NCBI GenBank assembly: GCA_030533005.1
Contig: JAUNJX010000009.1
Span: 1 to 55,812, forward strand
Length of the DNA: 55,812 bases
From: Clostridia bacterium
GTDB lineage: Bacteria > Bacillota > Clostridia > Christensenellales > CAG-138
Direction: 5' to 3'
The translations under genes were made by a program, and so were the position numbers. A model generated the notes under the pieces. That model searched no databases, was not told the origin of the DNA, and was given only the letters and a program-made list of their open reading frames with translations. Below, one piece after another: positions 38,528 to 47,415 of this stretch (positions are counted from its first letter, which is position 1; every line of letters starts with the position of its first letter).

Positions 38528-38895
38528 GCTTCCTTCGCCTCCTTCCTGCGTTTGTTCTCGCAGTTGCTATGGCGCAATATCACCATTGCGCCCGTGATCG
38601 CCGTAAAGAGCACGAAGGATTCGCCCAGGGTATCGTAACCGCGGAAATCGAACACGACCGCCGTTACGGCGTTGGTGGTATTGGTCTTTGATAGATCCTC
38701 CATGATGATGATGGAAGCTGCGCCGTCCGCCTCGGAAAGATCGTAGCTTTCGGGGTTTTCATACAGCGCCGCCACATCGATGGAGGCCGTGGTGTTGGTG
38801 GAGAGCATGTCGGACATGCCCTGCCCCGCATAAAAGCCCGTGAGCAGCAGCACCGCAAGGGAAAGGATCGCAACGACTTTTTTTGCCTTGCTCAT
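38524..38895 (-). CDS. mbhE: MbhE-like subunit (MrpA C-terminal domain)
   Basis: 123 residues: an N-terminal helix (~8-24), a ~50-residue exposed stretch, then TNAVTAVVFDFRGYDTLGESFVLFTAITGAMVIL. The last segment is the hallmark of MbhE and of the MrpA C terminus. In Mrp antiporters this piece is fused to the large MrpA; in MBH hydrogenases it is separate, as here. Confidence 0.93.
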   Translation of the reverse strand: MSKAKKVVAILSLAVLLLTGFYAGQGMSDMLSTNTTASIDVAALYENPESYDLSEADGAASIIIMEDLSKTNTTNAVTAVVFDFRGYDTLGESFVLFTAITGAMVILRHSNCENKRRKEAKEA

Positions 38896-39149
38896 TTCTT
38901 GCCTCCCTCCTTTGTCTTTCGGAGGGTGATCACGAAGATCACGGTGGTGAGCACAGCACCCACCGCCGCCTCCGCAATGGCCACGTCCGGCGCTTGCAGC
39001 AGTATAAATTCCAGCGCCATAAACGCGCCCGTCGTGCCAAGCGCTATGATGGACGACAGGGATTTTTCAAACTGCACGGCCAGCACAGCCGATACCACGA
39101 TGCCGATGATGACCAGCGTATTGAGCACGAATATGATGTTACTCGTCAT
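38892..39149 (-). CDS. mbhD: MbhD-like subunit (DUF4040)
   Basis: 85 residues, three helices. The segment ALGTTGAFMALEFILLQAPDVAIAEAAVGAVLTTVIFV is the DUF4040/MbhD signature, with the conserved APDVAxAEAAVG that corresponds to a central part of MrpA. It overlaps mbhC by 11 bases and mbhE by four. Confidence 0.95.
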   Translation of the reverse strand: MTSNIIFVLNTLVIIGIVVSAVLAVQFEKSLSSIIALGTTGAFMALEFILLQAPDVAIAEAAVGAVLTTVIFVITLRKTKEGGKK

Positions 39150-39495
39150 GCGGATCGTCCTCCTTAAAATCGTCTATGACCATCGGGCGTTTCGGCCGAA
39201 GCCCCCGGCGGTAAGCGCCCTTGCAAAGCGCATGGCCGCTGATGGGGTTGGTAAAGAGCACGAACGCCATCACGACGCCAAGCTTGACGGCCATGGCGGC
39301 GTTTTTCTCTATGAAGATGGCGTAGAGCAGCGTCCCGACCGCCACGCCGATCATGCCCATGGTGGCGATACAGGTGCTCGCCTGCATGCGGCAGTAGGTA
39401 TCCGGCATGCGAATGATGCCGACGGTGCCCGCAAGCGCAAAGAACGCGCCCGTGAAAAGGCAAATGTTGATGATGATGCGTAATGCAAGGCTCAT
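39139..39495 (-). CDS. mbhC: MrpG (MnhG-domain) subunit
   Basis: 118 residues with three helices. FFALAGTVGIIRMPDTYCRMQASTCIATMG is the MnhG signature (G..GllR.pD.y.R.ha.t...t.G). ALYQPHQ-type frames on this stretch are shadows. The C-terminal tail is basic and then acidic (RRGLRPKRPMVIDDFKEDDPHDE). Confidence 0.95.
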   Translation of the reverse strand: MSLALRIIINICLFTGAFFALAGTVGIIRMPDTYCRMQASTCIATMGMIGVAVGTLLYAIFIEKNAAMAVKLGVVMAFVLFTNPISGHALCKGAYRRGLRPKRPMVIDDFKEDDPHDE

Positions 39496-39749
39496 AGGCG
39501 ACCTCCTATATAACGGGCGATCAGCACGGTGCCGATAAAGCCCAACAGCGCTACGACCAGCGCGATATCCAAGTAGCCGCTGCGCCCACTGTACACGGCG
39601 TAAAGCATGAGCGCGGTGGTGAGCAGTATTTCGATCGCGTCTGCTGTCAGCGCGCGATCCACGGCGTTAGGCCCCTTGATGATGCGCAAAAACGACAGCA
39701 GCGCCAGAAATACAAAAAAGATGGCAAAAAACAGCAATTCGATCATCAT
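39492..39749 (-). CDS. mbhB: MrpF (MnhF-domain) subunit
   Basis: 85 residues, three helices. FLRIIKGPNAVDRALTADAIEILLTTALMLYAVYSGRSGYLDIALVVALLGFIGTVLIARYI is the classic MnhF pattern (GP....DR..a.d). It overlaps mbhC by four bases. Confidence 0.96.
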   Translation of the reverse strand: MMIELLFFAIFFVFLALLSFLRIIKGPNAVDRALTADAIEILLTTALMLYAVYSGRSGYLDIALVVALLGFIGTVLIARYIGGRL

Positions 39750-39752
39750 GGC

Positions 39753-40304
39753 CTATATCCTCCTGATCCATTTTTCGAGGCGACCCTTGATCATCTCGCC
39801 CGCCGCTTCCCGATCCGTGGTCTTGACGTCCAGCCAGTGGATGTAGATCCATACCTCCTCCTTGCCGTCCGCGCCCACGCTCTCCGCCGTGGCCATGGAG
39901 ATGGTGCCGGGCGTTAAGGTGATGGCGTTTGCAAGGAAGGCAAGGCCGTAGTAGGTGTTGCGCTCCGTGGGCACCCGGATGACGCCCGGATTTACGCCCA
40001 TGTCGCGTTTGAACACGCGCTTTGCCACGTCCCAGTTCGCCTTGACGATCTCGCTAAAGAGCACCACGACCCAATAATAGATAAGTACGAAAAAGTGCAC
40101 GGGATTGAAGAAGTAGAACGCGTCGTTCTTGACGAGCATCCTTCCTGTAAAGCACCCCACAACGATCGCCACCACCGCGCCCGTGATCAGCTCCTTGGGA
40201 TCCGTTGACCATGTGAGCAGTATCCACACCACATAGCACATGGCCGCCGTGGTCGCAATGGCTGCAAGCTTGTGTCCTTTCAGGCTTTTTGTCTGGCTTT
40301 CCAA
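39753..40304 (-). CDS. mbhA: MrpE (MnhE-domain) subunit
   Basis: 183 residues. Start TTG at 40304, with a GGGGGTG site upstream. Two N-terminal helices are followed by YYWVVVLFSEIVKANWDVAKRVF and LAFLANAITLTPGTISM, the MnhE signature. In the Mrp family this subunit lies at the edge of the membrane arm. It begins the antiporter gene block. Confidence 0.94.
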   Translation of the reverse strand: MESQTKSLKGHKLAAIATTAAMCYVVWILLTWSTDPKELITGAVVAIVVGCFTGRMLVKNDAFYFFNPVHFFVLIYYWVVVLFSEIVKANWDVAKRVFKRDMGVNPGVIRVPTERNTYYGLAFLANAITLTPGTISMATAESVGADGKEEVWIYIHWLDVKTTDREAAGEMIKGRLEKWIRRI

Positions 40305-40347
40305 AGGTACACCCCCTTTTGAATATGAAAATCCGATTGGTTTTCCG

Positions 40348-40689
40348 TCATTCTATCTCCACGCTCTCCACCGTGAATTCCGTGCCGGAGAGCAGTTCAA
40401 GATCAGCGCTTTTGCAATGCGGGCACTGTATGCTTTTCTTTTCGATGGCGCTTTCCCGCCCGCAGGTTCTGCAGCGCACCCGCGCGGGCGTCCTCGTTTC
40501 CGTGATCCTCGCGCCGCAGGCTATGCTGCCCTCGCTCACGATATCGAAGTAGGCCTGCACATAGGCGGGCACCACATCCGAAAAATCGCCCAGCTTCAGG
40601 TGGATCGCAAGCACCCGCTCCGCCCCGTTCCTTTCCGCCGCATCCAAGGCGATACGCAGGATGCTCTGGGTAATGGCCATCTCGTGCAT
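40348..40689 (-). CDS. hypA: Hydrogenase nickel-incorporation zinc protein HypA
   Basis: 113 residues. The N terminus MHEMAITQSIL holds the Ni-binding MHE motif. The zinc site is CRTC and CPHC. HypA normally works with the GTPase HypB to insert nickel. HypB is not encoded in this window. The gene sits just after the large-subunit gene with a three-base gap and before the antiporter genes. Confidence 0.96.
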   Translation of the reverse strand: MHEMAITQSILRIALDAAERNGAERVLAIHLKLGDFSDVVPAYVQAYFDIVSEGSIACGARITETRTPARVRCRTCGRESAIEKKSIQCPHCKSADLELLSGTEFTVESVEIE

Positions 40690-40692
40690 AGG

Positions 40693-41775
40693 TTATCGAT
40701 CCAGACAGCTAAAGCACGGGTCGATGCTCGCCACGATCAGCCCCGCGTCCGCCACGGTGTTGCCCTTTAGCATGACGGGCACGGTGGGGGCGTTGCGGAA
40801 GGTGGGCACATGGATGGAAACGCGGGCGTTGGCGGGACCGCCGTTTGAGACGACCTTATAGGTAAGCTGGCCGCGCGGCGCTTCATGGCGCACCACATAT
40901 TCGCCCGCGGGCACCTTGGGCAGCTTGTTGCCAAGGTTGATGGGGCCTTCGGGCAGCGTATCCAGCGCCTGCCGTATGATCTTCATGCTCTCGTAGCACT
41001 CCAGCACGCGCACCACCGCACGGGCGAACACGTCGCAGGAGGGCCAGACGGCCACGTTGAAATCAAAATCCTCATAGCAGGAATAAGGCGAATCCTTGCG
41101 CACATCGATTGCGACGTTGCTGGAGCGCGCGTGCGGGCCGACGGCGCCCAGCCGAACCGCGTCCTCCGTGGTCATCACACCCACGCCCTGCGTACGCATG
41201 GCGATGGTCTTATCCGTAAGGAAAATCTCCTTGATGCGATCGAGCGCGATCTCCATCTTAAGAAGCCCTTCCATGATCGCCGCGCGCATGTCGTCGCTCA
41301 CGTCGCGCCGCGCGCCGCCGATGGTCACCATGGCATAATTGACCCGGTTGCCCGTAAACGCCTCCAATAGATCCATCACCGCCTCGCGCTCGTTAAAGAT
41401 GTGCATGAACAGGCTGTCGTGGCCTATGATGTGCGCCGCGATCCCCAGCCACAGGAAATGCGAGTGCAGCCGCTCCAGCTCCGCCACGATCACGCGGATG
41501 TATTGGCCGCGCTTGGGCACGTCCGTCTGCATGATGCCCTCCACGCCCATGGCGTAAGAGAGGGCATGGGAATGCGAGCAGATGCCGCACACGCGCTCCA
41601 CCAAAACAAGCGTCTGGATGGGATTGCGCTCCGTGGTCAGCTTTTCGATGCCGCGATGGTTATAGCCCACAAACACATCCGCGCCCGTGATGACCTCACC
41701 CTCGACATAGACCTTGGCGTGTATCGGTTCCTCAAGCGCCGGATGATAGGGGCCAATAGGAATGATGTAGCTCAT
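40693..41775 (-). CDS. mbhL: [NiFe] hydrogenase large subunit, group 4 (NuoD-like, MBH/Ech type)
   Basis: 360 residues from the ATG at 41775, five bases after AGGAGG; an upstream ATG at 41808 lacks that site. The two NiFe ligand pairs are complete: RVCGICSHSH (Cys63, Cys66) and DPCFSC (Cys354, Cys357). NuoD proteins of complex I and the Mbs sulfane reductases lack these ligands, so this is a true hydrogenase. The protein ends three residues after the last Cys, so no C-terminal peptide needs removal. There is no fused NuoC-like domain, unlike HycE. Confidence 0.96.
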   Translation of the reverse strand: MSYIIPIGPYHPALEEPIHAKVYVEGEVITGADVFVGYNHRGIEKLTTERNPIQTLVLVERVCGICSHSHALSYAMGVEGIMQTDVPKRGQYIRVIVAELERLHSHFLWLGIAAHIIGHDSLFMHIFNEREAVMDLLEAFTGNRVNYAMVTIGGARRDVSDDMRAAIMEGLLKMEIALDRIKEIFLTDKTIAMRTQGVGVMTTEDAVRLGAVGPHARSSNVAIDVRKDSPYSCYEDFDFNVAVWPSCDVFARAVVRVLECYESMKIIRQALDTLPEGPINLGNKLPKVPAGEYVVRHEAPRGQLTYKVVSNGGPANARVSIHVPTFRNAPTVPVMLKGNTVADAGLIVASIDPCFSCLDR

Positions 41776-41843
41776 AATGCCTCCTGATATGGATGATGCT
41801 GTATACATAAATGGGTTGACTGAAATAGATGCCGTACGAAAAT

Positions 41844-41871
41844 ATTATACGCATTTTTATGCATCTTTCAA
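41844..41871 (-). promoter_or_regulatory. Promoter of the hydrogenase operon
   Basis: Minus strand TTGAAA (41866-41871), 16 bases, TATAAT (41844-41849), about 70 bases before the mbhL ATG. The spacer contains GCAT-AAAA-ATGC, a small dyad that might be a regulator contact. The rest of the 41776-42167 gap holds the sugar-operon control region. Confidence 0.75.
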
Positions 41872-42030
41872 GGGCTTTACGCAATTTAGAACGTAATTTT
41901 GACAAGTAGTTGAATCGACAATCCCGTTATTTCTTTAACGATTCTTTTATGGCAACGCCCTGCCTCGGCGCGAATTTGTTAATTCTTAGACAACCGCTTT
42001 TTGCTCCCGCTCATTGTATATCGCCGTTTT

Positions 42031-42058
42031 TTGAAAAAGATTCACGCGTGAATAATTT
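42031..42058 (+). promoter_or_regulatory. Promoter with a palindromic operator in its spacer (sugar operon)
   Basis: TTGAAA (42031-42036), 16 bases, TAATTT (42053-42058). The spacer is nearly filled by ATTCACGCGTGAAT (42040-42053), a perfect 14-bp palindrome with a central CG, the symmetry typical of LacI-family operators. A repressor bound there would block RNA polymerase. Confidence 0.55.
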
Positions 42059-42114
42059 TCCCTTTTTGTGTTTTTCCGCCTTCACAAGTTCCTATACACA
42101 CGCGCCGCTTTTGA

Positions 42115-42123
42115 TGCTATACT
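42115..42123 (+). promoter_or_regulatory. Alternative extended -10 promoter element (sugar operon)
   Basis: TG-C-TATACT is an extended -10 sequence 45 bases before the GH1 start. No good -35 is seen. It may act instead of, or in addition to, the upstream promoter. Confidence 0.4.
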
Positions 42124-42167
42124 GGATATCACAAATCACCTTATCCTATCTTGACGCAGGAGGCTTT

Positions 42168-43463
42168 ATGCAGGGTTTTCATTTGAAGGAGGGCATGCTC
42201 TTGGGCGCCGCTTCCGCCGCCGCGCAGATCGAGGGCGGCGACAAAAACAACAATTGGTACGACTGGTACAAGCGCGGCCGCATCCGCGACGGCAGCGACC
42301 CTTCCGTCACCACCGAGCACTACGTTCGATGGAGGGAGGACGCGCAGCTCATGCAGGACATGGGCTTAGAGATCTGTCGCTTCGGCATAGACTGGTGCAA
42401 GCTGGAGCCCGCGCCGGGGCAATATGACGAGGCCGTCATCGCCCATTACCGGGAGGAGCTGCAGGACATGCTTTCGCGCGGAATCAGGCCGCTGATGACG
42501 CTGCACCACTTCGTCAACCCCATGTGGTTTGAGGAGCTGGGCGCTTTTACCAAGCGGGAAAACGACAAATACTTTCTCGCGTTTGTGGAAAAAGCCATAA
42601 GGAGCTTTGGCGATCTGGTGAGCGAATACATCACCATCAACGAGCCCAACGTCTACGCGCTCAGCGGCTACATGACCAAGGAGTGGCCGCCGGGCGTTTG
42701 CTGCTTCGGCCTGTATCGAGAGGTGCTCACGCGCTTTGCAGCCCTGCACATCCAAAGCTATTCCCTCATCCACAGCATAAGAAAGGCCATGGGCTATGAC
42801 GATACCAAGGTGAGCTTCGCCAACCACCTTAGGGTGTTCGTGCCCAAGAACCCCCATAACCCCTGGCACAGATTCTGCACATGGTTTAGTGAAAAATCCT
42901 TTCAGGACGCTTCCACCCGCGCCATGTGCAAAGGCGAGGTGACCTTCCCGCTACACCGCGACCCCGCCATACGACCCGGCGAATGGTGCGATTTTATCGC
43001 CGTCAACTACTATTCCCGCACCACCGTGCACCGTTTTGGCAGCGATTTTGCCGTCGGCGTGCCGGTCAACGATCTGGGGTGGGAAATCTACCCTGCGGGC
43101 ATCGTGGAGGTCGCGCGCTACGCCTACGACCTTCTCCCCCGCCCCATCTACATCACGGAAAACGGCACCTGCGACAACACGGACGCCTTCCGCGCCCGCT
43201 ATATCTATGAGCACCTCAAGGCGCTCTGCCAAAGCGAGCTGCCCGTGGCGCGCTATTACCACTGGTGCTTCTGCGACAATTTCGAGTGGCTGGAGGGCAA
43301 CAGCGCCCGTTTCGGCCTTGTGCATACGGATTATGAAACGCAGGCGCGCACCGTCAAGCCAAGCGGTCGCTTTTATAGCGAAATCATCCGGAATCAAGGC
43401 GTTACGGAGGATATGCACGCGCAATACTGTAACATAAAATACAAATATAATGGGGGAAAATAG
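42168..43463 (+). CDS. Glycoside hydrolase family 1 beta-glycosidase
   Basis: 431 residues from the ATG at 42168, behind AGGAGG; a longer frame from 41910 runs through the promoter region and is rejected. Catalytic acid/base is the Glu of TINEPN (about residue 160), and the nucleophile is the Glu of YITENGT (about 335). FGLVHTDYETQARTVKPSGRFY is the C-terminal signature of non-phospho beta-glucosidases; the 6-phospho type would read differently. No signal peptide, so it acts on imported sugar. Confidence 0.94.
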   Translation: MQGFHLKEGMLLGAASAAAQIEGGDKNNNWYDWYKRGRIRDGSDPSVTTEHYVRWREDAQLMQDMGLEICRFGIDWCKLEPAPGQYDEAVIAHYREELQDMLSRGIRPLMTLHHFVNPMWFEELGAFTKRENDKYFLAFVEKAIRSFGDLVSEYITINEPNVYALSGYMTKEWPPGVCCFGLYREVLTRFAALHIQSYSLIHSIRKAMGYDDTKVSFANHLRVFVPKNPHNPWHRFCTWFSEKSFQDASTRAMCKGEVTFPLHRDPAIRPGEWCDFIAVNYYSRTTVHRFGSDFAVGVPVNDLGWEIYPAGIVEVARYAYDLLPRPIYITENGTCDNTDAFRARYIYEHLKALCQSELPVARYYHWCFCDNFEWLEGNSARFGLVHTDYETQARTVKPSGRFYSEIIRNQGVTEDMHAQYCNIKYKYNGGK

Positions 43464-43464
43464 C

Positions 43465-45090
43465 ATGGAAAAATGGTGGCAGCAGCAGGTCGTATACCAA
43501 ATCTACCCCCGCAGCTTTCAGGACAGCAACGGCGACGGCATGGGGGATATCCCCGGCATCACCTCGCGCCTTGATTATTTGCAGGCGCTGGGTGTGGGCG
43601 TCGTGTGGCTCAGCCCCGTCTACGCCTCCCCCGGCGACGACAACGGCTACGACATCAGCGATTATTGCGCCATCGACCCGCAGTTTGGCACCATGGAGGA
43701 TATGGATACGCTGCTTCAGGAAGCCAAAGCGCGGAATATCCGCATCGTGATGGATCTGGTGGTCAACCACACCTCCACCAGCCACGAATGGTTCCAGAAA
43801 AGCCGGCGGCGCATCCCGCCCTATACGGATTATTATATTTGGCAGCCGGGAAAAAACGGCAAAAAGCCCAACAACTGGACGGGCTTTTTCGGCGAGGACT
43901 GCTGGGTATACGACGAAATACGCGGCGAATATTATCTGCACCTTTTTGCAAAATCGCAGGCCGACCTCAACTATCACGACGCAAACGTCATAGAGGAGGT
44001 CAAAAGCGTCATGCGCTTTTGGCTGGACAAGGGCGTTTCGGGCTTCCGCTGCGACGTGATTAACGTATTGTATAAGGATAGCCTTGCCTCCAGCCGCAAG
44101 CGCCTCATCCTCACAGGACGCGAGCACTACTTGACGCTCCCCGGCACGCACGCGATACTTCACGAGCTTCGCCGGGACGTGCTCTCGGGCTACGACTGCT
44201 TTACCGTGGGCGAAACCTGCTTTGTCACCCCCAAGGAGGGGCGCGATCTATGCGAGCCCGAGCGCGGCGAGCTGGACATGATCTTCAACTTCGAGCATAT
44301 GGAGACGGATCAGTATTTCGTCAAATGGTTTCATCGCAAATTCAGCCCGCGCCGGCTGGGCGAGGCGCTTGCCCGCTGGCAGACGGCGCTTACATGGAGC
44401 GCCGTGTATTTGGAGAACCACGACCAGCCCCGCAGCGTTTCCCGCTTTGGGGACGACGGGCGCTTTCACGACGAATCCGCCAAGATGCTCTGCACCTTGC
44501 TGTTGAGCCTGCGCGGCACGCCCTATATCTATCAGGGGCAGGAGCTGGGCATGACCAATTTCGATTATACAAGCATGGATCAGCTTGACGACGTGGAATC
44601 CAAGAACATCGACCGCCTGCTCAAAAGGCTGGGCTTCCCCGCCGCCGTCCGCTGGCGCAAGATGCGCCATTCCAGCCGGGACAACGCCCGCACGCCCATG
44701 CAGTGGACGGACGCCCCCAACGCGGGCTTCACCACGCCGGACGCCGCGCCGTGGCTTGGGGTGAACGCCAACCACGCGCGCATCAACGCGCAGGCGCAGA
44801 TGGCGGACGAGCGCTCCGTATGGCATTATTATAAGGAAATGCTGGCGTTTCGCGCAGCCTCCCCCGTGCTGCGAAAGGGCGATTTTACGCTGCTTGCGGC
44901 CACGGACGCGCTGTTTGCCTTCTCACGAAGCTATGCGGGCGAACGAATGATCGTGCTGTGCAGCTTTTGTAAGGAAGCGCAAACCGTGCCGTACCGGGGC
45001 GAAATTTGCATCGATAGCTATGCAAAAAGCACCTTTGACGGCGTGTTACAGCCCTACGAGGCTGTGATACTCAAGGAGGGCGAGGCATGA
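43465..45090 (+). CDS. GH13 alpha-glucosidase, oligo-1,6-glucosidase type
   Basis: 541 residues from the ATG at 43465 (GGGGGAA upstream), two bases after the GH1 stop. Catalytic residues are Asp in GFRCDVIN, Glu in TVGETCF and Asp in ENHDQPRS. The Val after the nucleophile Asp is typical of alpha-1,6-acting GH13_31 enzymes; maltases have Thr. Cytoplasmic. It probably cleaves isomaltose-type linkages, though the real substrate may be broader. Confidence 0.93.
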   Translation: MEKWWQQQVVYQIYPRSFQDSNGDGMGDIPGITSRLDYLQALGVGVVWLSPVYASPGDDNGYDISDYCAIDPQFGTMEDMDTLLQEAKARNIRIVMDLVVNHTSTSHEWFQKSRRRIPPYTDYYIWQPGKNGKKPNNWTGFFGEDCWVYDEIRGEYYLHLFAKSQADLNYHDANVIEEVKSVMRFWLDKGVSGFRCDVINVLYKDSLASSRKRLILTGREHYLTLPGTHAILHELRRDVLSGYDCFTVGETCFVTPKEGRDLCEPERGELDMIFNFEHMETDQYFVKWFHRKFSPRRLGEALARWQTALTWSAVYLENHDQPRSVSRFGDDGRFHDESAKMLCTLLLSLRGTPYIYQGQELGMTNFDYTSMDQLDDVESKNIDRLLKRLGFPAAVRWRKMRHSSRDNARTPMQWTDAPNAGFTTPDAAPWLGVNANHARINAQAQMADERSVWHYYKEMLAFRAASPVLRKGDFTLLAATDALFAFSRSYAGERMIVLCSFCKEAQTVPYRGEICIDSYAKSTFDGVLQPYEAVILKEGEA

Positions 45091-47411
45091 TCGCCTGTAC
45101 GGATGGCGTGTTCCGCCTGTCCACGGCGCACACGAGCTATTGGTTCCAAACGACCGCTTTCGGGCATTTGGAGCACATCTATTACGGCGCACGACTTTCG
45201 GACAGCGACGCGATCGAACCGCTGCTGTTCAAGCGCACGGCGGAGGTCGGCGCAAGCGTGCTCTACGACCCGGCGGACAACCTTTACTGCCTCGACGTGC
45301 TGCCGCTGGAGTGGTCAACGACGGGCAAGGGGGATTTTCGCCACGCGCCCATGGAAGGGAAAATGCCGGACGGCAGCTTCGTGTGCGACCTCACCTATGT
45401 TTCTCACAGCATCACGGCGGACGCCGCCCCGATGCGCGCTTTGCCCTGCGCGCAGGGCGAAGCCGAGACGCTTTGCGTGGTGCTGCAAGACGCGTTGTTG
45501 CAAATAGAGCTGCGGCTCTATTACACGGTGTTTGCGGCCTGCGACGTCATCTGCCGCCGCGCCGTGCTGCAAAACGATAACGAGGCGGCGCTCTCCCTCC
45601 GCAGCCTCATGAGCTTCATGCTCGATTTGCCGGATGAAAACTACAGCCTGCTCACGCTTTCGGGCGGCTGGATCAAGGAAGCGCACCGAAACGACGCGCC
45701 GCTCCCTTACGGCCTGTTCGTCAGCGAATCCACGACCGGCGCGTCCTCCAACCGCCGCAACTCGGCATTCGCGCTCTACAAGCCGGGCTGCACGGAGGAA
45801 TACGGCAGCGTCTACGGCTTCAACCTCATCTACAGCGGCAACCATTATGCCGGGATCGAACGCGGCGAGGGCGGGCTTGTGCGCGTGATGCAGGGGATCA
45901 GCCCGCATTGCTTTGACTGGACGCTTCATCATGGCGACAGCTTTGAAACGCCGCAGGCCGTGCTGACCTTTTCAAGCGAGGGCTTCAACGGCATGCGATC
46001 GCACCTTCACGATTTTGTGCTCTCGCATATCCTCCCCGAAGCGTGGCGTGACAGGGAGCGCCCCGTGCTCTACAACAACTGGGAAGCCTGTTTTTTTCAA
46101 TTTAGCCAAGGCCGCCTTTTAAGCCTTGCCAAGCAGGCCAAACGTCTGGGCGCGGAGCTGTTCGTGCTGGACGACGGATGGTTTGGCGCGCGCAACTCGG
46201 ATAAGGCGGGTCTTGGCGATTATAACGTAAACAAAAAGAAGCTGCCGCATGGGCTAGACGCCTTAGCCAAGCGCATCAACCGGCTGGGCATAGCCTTCGG
46301 CCTTTGGCTGGAGCCTGAGATGTGCAATCCCGACAGCGACCTTTACCGCGCGCATCCCGAATACGCCGTGCAGATACCGGGGCGCACGCCCGCTTTGGGG
46401 CGCAACCAGCTCGTGCTCGACCTCACCAGCGCGTCCGTGCGGGACTACATCGTAACGAGCGTGCGCGGCGTGCTGCAAAGCGCCAACATCACCTATGTCA
46501 AGTGGGACATGAACCGCCACATCAGCGACATGTACGGGCGGGGATTGGAAAACCAAGGCGAATTCTATCATCGCTATATCCTCGGCCTCTACGACGTCCT
46601 GCGCCGCATCTTTGGCGACAGACCCGATATCCTGCTGGAAAGCTGCGCAAGCGGCGGCGACCGCTTCGACCTTGGCATGCTGTGCTTTTCGCCCCAAATT
46701 TGGGCGAGCGACGACACCGACCCCGTGGAGCGGCTGAAAATACAGGGCGGGCTTTCCTATTTTTATCCGCCAAGCGTCATGGGCGCGCATGTGTCGCTTG
46801 CGCCGCATCAGCAGACGCTGCGGCAAACGCCGCTCAACACGCGCTTTTGCGTAAGCTGTTTTGGCGCGCTGGGGTATGAGCTTGACCTTCGCTATCTCAC
46901 GCGCGCGGAAAAGGCGGAGATCAAAAAACAGATCGAATTTTACAAGCGGCACCGCCGCACGCTGCAATTTGGCCGTTTCCGCGTGCTCGACGGGCGCAAG
47001 CCCCATCAGGCGCACTGGCAGGTCACGGCAAGGGAGGGTACAGAGGTGATCGCGGGCTTTTTTCAATCGGGCACGGGCGCCGCGCAAAACGGCGATGTGC
47101 TGCCGCTTACGGATCTTGATGAATCCGCGCGGTATCGGGTGGAAACGCGCCCCCAGCCTTTGTTCATCAGCGGCTTTGGCGCGCTTGTCAACCACATCCT
47201 GCCCGTGCGCCTGCACCCCAACGGCTTTCTTCTGCGCACCGCCAACAAGCTTTACACCCTGCCTGATTGCGTGGAACGCTACGCCGGCACAGGCAAGCTC
47301 CTCATGCAGGGCATACGCCTCAACACCCCCTTTATGGGCACCAACTACACGGCTGACACACGGCTTTTAGGCGATTACGGCGCCAATCTTTATGTGATCA
47401 CAAAGGAGTAA
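45087..47411 (+). CDS. GH36 alpha-galactosidase
   Basis: 774 residues. It overlaps the GH13 stop by four bases. The nucleophile Asp is in YVKWDMNRH (about 475), and the acid/base Asp is in the ASDDTDPVERLKIQ region (about 540). FVLDDGWFGARNSD and LLESCASGGDRFDLGML are also conserved. An N-terminal beta-sandwich (about 1-330) and a small C-terminal domain complete the family architecture. It releases galactose from melibiose, raffinose or stachyose. Confidence 0.95.
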   Translation: MIACTDGVFRLSTAHTSYWFQTTAFGHLEHIYYGARLSDSDAIEPLLFKRTAEVGASVLYDPADNLYCLDVLPLEWSTTGKGDFRHAPMEGKMPDGSFVCDLTYVSHSITADAAPMRALPCAQGEAETLCVVLQDALLQIELRLYYTVFAACDVICRRAVLQNDNEAALSLRSLMSFMLDLPDENYSLLTLSGGWIKEAHRNDAPLPYGLFVSESTTGASSNRRNSAFALYKPGCTEEYGSVYGFNLIYSGNHYAGIERGEGGLVRVMQGISPHCFDWTLHHGDSFETPQAVLTFSSEGFNGMRSHLHDFVLSHILPEAWRDRERPVLYNNWEACFFQFSQGRLLSLAKQAKRLGAELFVLDDGWFGARNSDKAGLGDYNVNKKKLPHGLDALAKRINRLGIAFGLWLEPEMCNPDSDLYRAHPEYAVQIPGRTPALGRNQLVLDLTSASVRDYIVTSVRGVLQSANITYVKWDMNRHISDMYGRGLENQGEFYHRYILGLYDVLRRIFGDRPDILLESCASGGDRFDLGMLCFSPQIWASDDTDPVERLKIQGGLSYFYPPSVMGAHVSLAPHQQTLRQTPLNTRFCVSCFGALGYELDLRYLTRAEKAEIKKQIEFYKRHRRTLQFGRFRVLDGRKPHQAHWQVTAREGTEVIAGFFQSGTGAAQNGDVLPLTDLDESARYRVETRPQPLFISGFGALVNHILPVRLHPNGFLLRTANKLYTLPDCVERYAGTGKLLMQGIRLNTPFMGTNYTADTRLLGDYGANLYVITKE

Positions 47412-47415
47412 GGGA

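Noticed and set aside
41910..42167. N-terminal extension of the GH1 gene from 41910
   Set aside because: It runs through AT-rich control DNA. The ATG at 42168 has AGGAGG and a family-like N terminus.
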